Assembly (NCBI GenBank): GCA_036390175.1 | Contig: DASWCG010000143.1 | Location: forward strand, 1-19,556 | Direction: 5' to 3' | From: DASQHY01 sp036390175 | Lineage (GTDB): Bacteria; Acidobacteriota; Terriglobia; Acidiferrales; UBA7541 | Length of the DNA stretch: 19,556 bases | In this document: in pieces, positions 15,112 to 19,556 of the stretch | Numbering within the stretch: the first letter of the stretch is position 1 | Layout of the letters: each line of letters begins with the position of its first letter | Notes under the pieces: model-generated | What the model was told of the DNA's origin: nothing | Database searches by the model: none | What the model saw: only the letters and a program-made list of their open reading frames with translations | Position numbers and translations under genes: made by a program

Positions 15112-15699
15112 ATGGACACTGAGAGGCCACAGCGCGCTACTGCCAAGAAAAGGTGGCGCACTGCGCGGAGGATGGCTGGCTTCTGCCATGACTGTGGCGA
15201 ACTGACGGAGCCGGGCAAGTCGCGCTGCGCGAGGCACTCCAAACAAACAGCCGAGGCTTTGAAGAGGCGACGCGACGAGCGCAGGGAAAGTGGCCTTTGC
15301 GAGCGCTGCGACAATCCGGCGGACCCGGGCAAGGCCCGTTGTGCCACGCACAGAAAACAGCGTAGCGAGACCATAAAGGCCATCAAACTCGAGGTTCTCT
15401 CCCGATACGGCAAGGGTGGAAAGCCTGTTTGTTGCTGGCCCGGCTGCGTTGTGTCCGATCCCGACATGCTGACGCTCGACCACGTAAACGACAACGGAGC
15501 GATGCACCGCCGCGAAACGGGCCTTATGGGAAAGACCTTGTATGCACGATTGAAGAGGCAAGGATGGCCTTCGGGCTATCAAACCCTGTGCGGTGGTCAC
15601 CAGTGGAAGAAGGAAGTTCTCAGGCGCCGCTTAGGTAGCTTCACTTCCTCTTCAAATCCGTCCAAATTTCGGCCCAAATCAGTCCTTGACAAGCGGTAG
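15112..15699 (+). CDS. HNH-like zinc protein with two tandem zinc-knuckle modules
   Basis: The protein has 195 residues. Two related modules come first: GFCHDCGELTEPGKSRCARH (23-42) and GLCERCDNPADPGKARCATH (61-80), each C-x2-C-x10-C-x2-H. Then an HNH-nuclease-like core: CCWPGC (107-112), LTLDHVNDNGAMHRR (120-134), LYARLKRQGWPSGYQTLCGG (143-162) with His163. In related phage and mobile-element proteins the last ligands are C-x2-C; here they are C-x2-H. The core His124 is present, so DNA nicking or binding is plausible but not shown. A Lys/Arg-rich, Ser-rich tail (170-195) follows. It stands alone in the accessory stretch. Function is inferred from the fold pattern only. Confidence 0.68.
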   Translation: MDTERPQRATAKKRWRTARRMAGFCHDCGELTEPGKSRCARHSKQTAEALKRRRDERRESGLCERCDNPADPGKARCATHRKQRSETIKAIKLEVLSRYGKGGKPVCCWPGCVVSDPDMLTLDHVNDNGAMHRRETGLMGKTLYARLKRQGWPSGYQTLCGGHQWKKEVLRRRLGSFTSSSNPSKFRPKSVLDKR

Positions 15700-15910
15700 T
15701 CACTTGCGCTATACGTACTTGTGTTGCAATCGCCAGGCGTTTGCTAGTTGGATTGGTCCTGCCAAACGTGCCGCCTCGATATGCCTCAGGGTTGACCTCT
15801 AACAGTTGATCCAAGATTCGAGATTTGCTCGTCCCGAACGGTTTTTGCAAAGGCCCCAAGGAGTCGGAAAATGACAAACTGCAGCGCAATGACGCATAAC
15901 CTCTTTAGTT

Positions 15911-16011
15911 TCACACTCTTATCAAAAAATGCGTCTGCAAACCATTTAGAATCACACTCTTGCAAAAACAAAGGACTTAAAGTCCCCTGTTTTCACACTC
16001 TTACAAAAAAC
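15911..16011. repeat. Three direct repeats at exact 41-nt spacing
   Basis: TCACACTCTT followed by a short variable base pair and an A-run (CAAAAA) begins at 15911, 15952 and 15993. The conserved part is about 18-19 nt and the intervening 22 nt are unrelated to each other. The second spacer holds the palindrome GGACTTAAAGTCC (15973-15985). No cas gene is near, and the repeat is too short and too variable for a standard CRISPR array. Confidence 0.7.
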
Positions 16012-16050
16012 ATAGGGGGGAGGGGGGCCCGCGCCGGGGCCGCGAGAGGG

Positions 16051-16104
16051 TCATCTGTCTCCTCTAAATCATGTCCCTCCTCTACGTCATCTCCCTCCTC
16101 AACC
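16051..16104. repeat. Three tandem 18-nt pyrimidine-rich repeats
   Basis: Units start at 16051, 16069 and 16087: TCATCTGTCTCCTCTAAA, TCATGTCCCTCCTCTACG and TCATCTCCCTCCTCAACC. Units 2 and 3 agree at 15 of 18 positions, units 1 and 2 at 13 of 18. Each carries CCTC or CCTCCTC, the sense of the anti-Shine-Dalgarno. They lie just upstream of the likely mtaB start, partly inside the longer open frame. Confidence 0.7.
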
Positions 16105-16157
16105 TCCGCTTTGCCTTTTCCGGCCGACCGATTATCCTAAGGCTTCGCTCGTCACCC

Positions 16158-17597
16158 ATGCCTACCTTTCATATCGAACATTTCGGCTGCCGCGCCACCC
16201 AGGCCGACGCTGCCGCAATCGAGCGCCAACTCCTCGATTCCGGTTACTTGCCCTCGGCCAGCCCGCGCGACGCCAGCGTCATCGTGGTCAGCACCTGCAC
16301 GGTCACCTCGTCCGCCGATCAGCAGGCGCGCCAGGCAATTCGCCTGCTGCACCGCGAGAATCCTCATGCGCGCATCGCCGTCACGGGGTGTTACGCGCAG
16401 CGCGCTCCCGAAGAAGTGGCATCGCTCGATGGAGTTTCCTGGGTCGTGGGCAATTCCCACCAGACCGAAATTCCCCGCCTCCTGAGTTCCGAGGCGGTTC
16501 CATCGCTGGCCGCCTCTTCGCCGGCGTCCGCTTTCTTTCCTGTGGCGCGCCTTGACGGTGAACCTCTCTCCCTGGCTCACGGCCCGACAAAGATTCTTAC
16601 CGGAAACATCTTCGAGCAAAGCGCGCTCTCAAATCTTTCCGGCGCGCCAGTGCTTGGCGATGAAGACGGCCACACGCGTCCCATCCTGAAAATTCAGGAT
16701 GGCTGCAATCATCGCTGCGCCTATTGCGTCATACCTTTTGTGCGCGGACGCAGCCGCAGCCTTCCGCCGGAGGCTGTTCTTCGTCAAATCAATCGCCTCT
16801 GCGCCTCGGGAGTCAACGAAATCGTTCTCAGTGGCATCAATCTGGGCAGCTATGGCCTCGATCTCAGTCCCCGCGTCGAATTCGGGGATCTCCTCCGCCG
16901 CATCCTCGATGAAACTCCTCTCCTGCGCTTGCGCGTCAGCTCGATCGAACCGATGGACGTTACGCGCGACCTGGTCGAGTTATTTGCCGCCACCGACCGC
17001 ATCGCACACCACTTCCACATTCCTCTCCAGTCCGGTTCGGACCGCATCCTGGCGGCGATGCACCGCTGGTACCGCGCCGCACACTACGCCGCGCGCGTTG
17101 AACTGATTCGCGAGCGCCTCCCCCACGCCGCCATTGGCGCCGATATCATCGCCGGCTTCCCCGGTGAAACCGAAGCCGACCACCGCGCCACGCTCTCTTT
17201 CATCGAACAGTCGCCGGTCACCTACCTTCACGTCTTTTCGTTTTCCAAGCGTCCTGGCACTGAGGCCGCGCAGCTCACCGAAGAAGTCCCCTCCGCCGTC
17301 ATCAGGCGGCGCGCCCGCGAACTGCGCGCCCTCGGCGAAGCAAGAAGCGCCGCCTTTCGCGCCTCGCAAGCCGGTCGCCGCATGCGCGTGCTGACTCTCC
17401 GCCACGCAGACGGAGGAACGTCGGCCGATTGGACCCCCGCGATCTCCGGCAATTATTTGCGTGTCCGCGTGTCGGGACTGTGGCCCGCCAATCAAATGTT
17501 GGACGTTCTTACCGGTCGCTCCGCCGGCCCTTATCTTGGCGGACAAATCGTCCCTGCTGCCGACTCTGCCGTGGCGCGGTGTGTCGGAGAGCCATGA
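16158..17597 (+). CDS. mtaB: MtaB-like radical-SAM tRNA methylthiotransferase
   Basis: The 479-residue protein belongs to the MiaB/MtaB/RimO family. MtaB converts t6A37 to ms2t6A37 in tRNAs. The N-terminal UPF0004 domain has the three cluster-binding cysteines Cys11 (FGCRATQAD), Cys47 (STCTVT) and Cys78 (TGCYAQ). The radical-SAM motif is C-x3-C-x2-C at 183-190 (CNHRCAYC, followed by VIPFVRGRSRS), then EIVLSGINLGSYGLDL and IGADIIAGFPGETEADH. The C-terminal region resembles a diverged TRAM domain. The Asn usual in GCKxNxxE is Thr14 here. The ATG at 16158 starts exactly where family similarity begins; an ATG at 16071 would add 29 residues made of the repeat tract. MtaB fits better than MiaB or RimO, but the exact substrate is not certain. 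Confidence 0.9.
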   Translation: MPTFHIEHFGCRATQADAAAIERQLLDSGYLPSASPRDASVIVVSTCTVTSSADQQARQAIRLLHRENPHARIAVTGCYAQRAPEEVASLDGVSWVVGNSHQTEIPRLLSSEAVPSLAASSPASAFFPVARLDGEPLSLAHGPTKILTGNIFEQSALSNLSGAPVLGDEDGHTRPILKIQDGCNHRCAYCVIPFVRGRSRSLPPEAVLRQINRLCASGVNEIVLSGINLGSYGLDLSPRVEFGDLLRRILDETPLLRLRVSSIEPMDVTRDLVELFAATDRIAHHFHIPLQSGSDRILAAMHRWYRAAHYAARVELIRERLPHAAIGADIIAGFPGETEADHRATLSFIEQSPVTYLHVFSFSKRPGTEAAQLTEEVPSAVIRRRARELRALGEARSAAFRASQAGRRMRVLTLRHADGGTSADWTPAISGNYLRVRVSGLWPANQMLDVLTGRSAGPYLGGQIVPAADSAVARCVGEP

Positions 17598-17601
17598 GAC
17601 C

Positions 17602-19182
17602 ATGCTGATCCTCGGCATCGGAAGCCTCGGGCGCGACTCCGCTGCTGCCTTGTTCGATGACTCTTCGCTCCTCGCCGCCATCGAAGAAAACAAGCTCAGC
17701 CGTTCGCCGGGCGCAGACGCCATTCCGCGCAACGCCATCGCCCGCTGCCTCGAACTCGCTGGCGCGCAAGCCACCGATGTCTCTTTTGTCGCTCTGGCCA
17801 ATCCCCGGATGGATATGGGGCGGGAACTTGCGCAACTCCTCAAGCCCCGGAAGTCTCGCTACTTCGATCATCACCTGTGCCACGCCGCCAGTTCCTTCTA
17901 CGCCTCCGAGTTCGATCGTTCTTTGGTCCTGACGCTGGACGAAGGCGGAGACGCAGGCTCCGGGCTGATCGCGCTGGGCGAGGGCGAGAATCTTCGTCCG
18001 CTCACGCGCCTCAAGTTCTCGAATTCGCTCGGATGGTTCTACTCGCGCGTCACCGAACTCCTCGGTCTGCGCCCGCATCGCGATGAGCACAAGGTGCAGT
18101 GGCTCAGCAAGGATGGCCCCCCGGACTACGTGCCCGCATTCCGGAAATTATTTTCTCGGGATTCCCGCGGACTCCCCGTTTTGGATCGCCAGTATCTCGC
18201 GCGCAGCGCGGACCACCGCGGAACGTTTTCGTCCAGAATCTATCGGGAGCTTGGTCTCAAGCCCGGCGCTTCGCCCTCCGCCCCGGCCCTCCGCGCCGCC
18301 ATCGCTCGAAGCGCGCAAGCGGTTCTCGAAGAGAATGTCCTCGAAATCGTCGAGCACTATCGCAAACAGACCGGCGCGGAATCGCTCTGCCTCGCTGGAG
18401 GTGTGTTTCTTAACGTCCTCCTCGTTCGCGCCCTCGAAACGCGGAGCGGCTTCCGCGGAGTGTTCGTCCAACCTGTCTCCGGCAACGCTGGCACGTGCCT
18501 CGGCGCGGCGTTCCTCGGCCGCAAACACCTGACCGGCTCCGCCGGCCGGAAGCCGCTGTCGCATCTCTTCCTCGGCCCGGAATTCACCTCCGCCCAGATC
18601 AAGCCGGTTCTCGACAATTGCAAAATCATTTACAAATACGTTTCCGGCGAAGAGCAGCTATTCGCCGAGACCGCCCAGTTGCTCCAGCGCGACCGCATTG
18701 TGGCCTGGTGCCAGGGCCGCACCGAATTTGGCCACCGCGCCCTCGGCAATCGCAGCATTTTGGCTTCCCCTTTCTCGGAATACATCGTCGAAAATGTGAA
18801 TCAATACATCAAGCATCGCGAGGACTTTCATCCCTTCGCCCTCTCGGTTCCTTCCGAATCCGCCGCCGGGCTTTTCGACTGCACTCCCAACTGCCGCTTC
18901 ATGGCTTCGCTCGGCACTTTGAAAAAAGATGTGCCCGCGCTGGCCCGGTTTGCATTTCAGGATCGCCAGGTGCGCGTCCACACCGTCGAAAGGGAATCCA
19001 ACCCTCGTTTCTGGCGGCTGCTCCACAAGTTCGGTGAACAGGCCCCCGCGCCGGTGCTGGTCAACACCTCGTTCAACCTCTTCGGCGAGCCGCTGGTTTC
19101 CGACCCGCGCGAAGCGATCCGCAGCTGTTATTGTTCCGGGATTGACGCCCTGGCTCTGGGTCCGTTCCTGGTCGTCAAGTAG
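17602..19182 (+). CDS. NodU/CmcH-type carbamoyltransferase
   Basis: The 526-residue enzyme transfers a carbamoyl group from carbamoyl phosphate through a carbamoyl-adenylate to a hydroxyl, as in NodU (Nod factor) and CmcH or TobZ (antibiotics). The Kae1-like N-terminal part has LGIGSLGRDSAAAL (4-17), the metal site DHHLCHAA (89-96), LDEGGDAGS (112-120) and EHKVQWLS (162-169). The YrdC-like C-terminal part has CLAGGVFLN (263-271), WCQGRTEFGHRALGNRS (369-385) and REDFHPFALSVP (406-417). His378 replaces the usual Pro of FGPRALG. It starts 4 nt after the mtaB stop and is likely co-transcribed. An in-frame GTG at 17461 would overlap mtaB by 137 nt and is rejected. The acceptor is unknown; a surface glycan or secondary metabolite is possible. 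Confidence 0.9.
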   Translation: MLILGIGSLGRDSAAALFDDSSLLAAIEENKLSRSPGADAIPRNAIARCLELAGAQATDVSFVALANPRMDMGRELAQLLKPRKSRYFDHHLCHAASSFYASEFDRSLVLTLDEGGDAGSGLIALGEGENLRPLTRLKFSNSLGWFYSRVTELLGLRPHRDEHKVQWLSKDGPPDYVPAFRKLFSRDSRGLPVLDRQYLARSADHRGTFSSRIYRELGLKPGASPSAPALRAAIARSAQAVLEENVLEIVEHYRKQTGAESLCLAGGVFLNVLLVRALETRSGFRGVFVQPVSGNAGTCLGAAFLGRKHLTGSAGRKPLSHLFLGPEFTSAQIKPVLDNCKIIYKYVSGEEQLFAETAQLLQRDRIVAWCQGRTEFGHRALGNRSILASPFSEYIVENVNQYIKHREDFHPFALSVPSESAAGLFDCTPNCRFMASLGTLKKDVPALARFAFQDRQVRVHTVERESNPRFWRLLHKFGEQAPAPVLVNTSFNLFGEPLVSDPREAIRSCYCSGIDALALGPFLVVK

Positions 19183-19189
19183 GGCTCGT

Positions 19190-19556
19190 TCAACTTTCGA
19201 AGATAACTTGTGCCAGGGCTTCTTTCGTCGTGTGTGTAATGGTCATCGAGATTTGCTTCACGCCCAATCGTTCCGCAATTTCTCCCGCCGCCCCGCGCAG
19301 CGCCAGCATCGGTTTTCCGGAATCCTCCCGCATTACTTCAATGTCTTGCCAGCGCACGCCGCCCCGCCAGCCCGTCCCGAGGGCCTTCATGGCCGCTTCC
19401 TTCGCGGCAAACCGGCCGGCGTAACGCTCGAATTTGTTCCTGTGCTTCTCGCAGTAGGCGATTTCGTTCGCCGTAAACACGCGCCGCAGAAAACTCTCCC
19501 CGTGCCGTTCGATCGCCGCCCGAACGCGCTCCACTTCCGCGATGTCCATTCCCATG
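19190..19556 (-). CDS. acpS: Holo-[acyl-carrier-protein] synthase, 5' end cut by window edge
   Basis: AcpS moves the 4'-phosphopantetheine of CoA onto the serine of acyl carrier protein, in the cytosol, for fatty acid synthesis. The visible 121 residues start MGMDIAEVERVRAAIERHG with metal ligand Asp4, then RFAAKEAAMKALGTG (48-62) with Glu53, and end in the usual ISMTITHTTKEALAQVIFES. Family members normally begin M-I-x-G-x-G-x-D, so the ATG at 19555 is probably internal and the real start lies a few codons beyond the edge; the last base of the window is consistent with a preceding Gly codon. It is convergent with the carbamoyltransferase gene, 7 nt apart, with no room for a separate terminator. 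Confidence 0.93.
   Translation of the reverse strand, partial: MGMDIAEVERVRAAIERHGESFLRRVFTANEIAYCEKHRNKFERYAGRFAAKEAAMKALGTGWRGGVRWQDIEVMREDSGKPMLALRGAAGEIAERLGVKQISMTITHTTKEALAQVIFES

Larger units (their letters stand above)
15700..16157. other. Intergenic region with two repeat arrays before mtaB
   Basis: No gene is supported: minus-strand frames 15641-15889 and 15786-15971 overlap each other and the HNH gene or the repeats and have no ribosome site. The region holds a candidate promoter (TTGACA 15686-15691, TATACG 15710-15715, 18-nt spacer), three 41-nt-spaced repeats, a G-rich run and three tandem 18-mers. Confidence 0.5.

Noticed and set aside
15641..15889. 82-codon minus-strand frame, and the neighbouring 15786-15971 frame
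   Set aside because: Starts are weak, they overlap each other, the HNH gene end or the repeats, and no family is recognised. The sequence is not obviously random, so a gene fragment cannot be excluded.
15911..16011. CRISPR array
   Set aside because: Only three copies, repeat about 18 nt and imperfect, spacers 22 nt, no cas genes in the window.
17461..17601. N-terminal extension of the carbamoyltransferase from GTG 17461
   Set aside because: It would overlap mtaB by 137 nt, and family similarity starts at the ATG at 17602.
16980..17843. 287-codon minus-strand frame
   Set aside because: Shadow of mtaB and the carbamoyltransferase gene; Ala/Arg/Gly-rich chance translation.

Overview
The window is most likely a chromosomal piece of an Acidobacteriota soil bacterium. 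This is inferred from content only: a compact exosortase/PEP-CTERM locus, an Ig-like (He_PIG-type) lipoprotein, an AAAGGGG- or GGAGG-type ribosome-site repertoire, GC-rich housekeeping genes read on both strands, and TACAAT-type -10 boxes. No rRNA, tRNA or phylogenetic marker is present to prove it.

Left part (1-5900). A lipoprotein gene broken by the left edge reads leftward. About 520 non-coding bases follow, with a run of nested hairpins that could be a structured RNA. Then comes a tight plus-strand operon: exosortase (8-nt overlap with the next gene), EpsI, and a TPR lipoprotein of the PrsT type. After 220 bases with a textbook-spaced sigma-54 (-24/-12) motif comes one PEP-CTERM protein, the likely substrate of this sorting machine. 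The set reads as a small surface-protein sorting and export unit without visible polysaccharide genes. A hairpin terminator closes it.

Middle part (5900-11400). A full-length cobalamin-dependent methionine synthase (metH) reads leftward. It is divergent from a LuxR/NarL-type regulator whose receiver domain has lost its acidic pocket. That regulator is convergent, across a palindromic terminator-like element, with a DPM1-like family 2 glycosyltransferase.

Accessory stretch (about 11450-16100). This looks different: lower gene density, small unknown genes, nucleases and repeats. It holds a PIN-domain protein with a membrane segment and a C-terminal winged helix, a GIY-YIG (MUG113/T5orf172-type) gene broken by two frameshifts, three small genes of unknown function (two with Cys/His metal-site patterns), and an HNH-like protein with two tandem zinc-knuckle modules. 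Near the right end are two separate short repeat arrays: three 41-nt-spaced copies, and three tandem 18-mers.

Right part (16150-19556). Core-type genes resume: a MiaB/MtaB-like radical-SAM tRNA methylthiotransferase is coupled at 4 nt to a NodU/CmcH-type carbamoyltransferase. Convergent to them, 7 nt away, is acpS (holo-ACP synthase), which runs off the right edge by probably only a few codons.

A recurring signal is a TACAAT/TACACT -10 box lying only 8-18 nt before the start codon of five genes, suggesting very short leaders or leaderless mRNAs.
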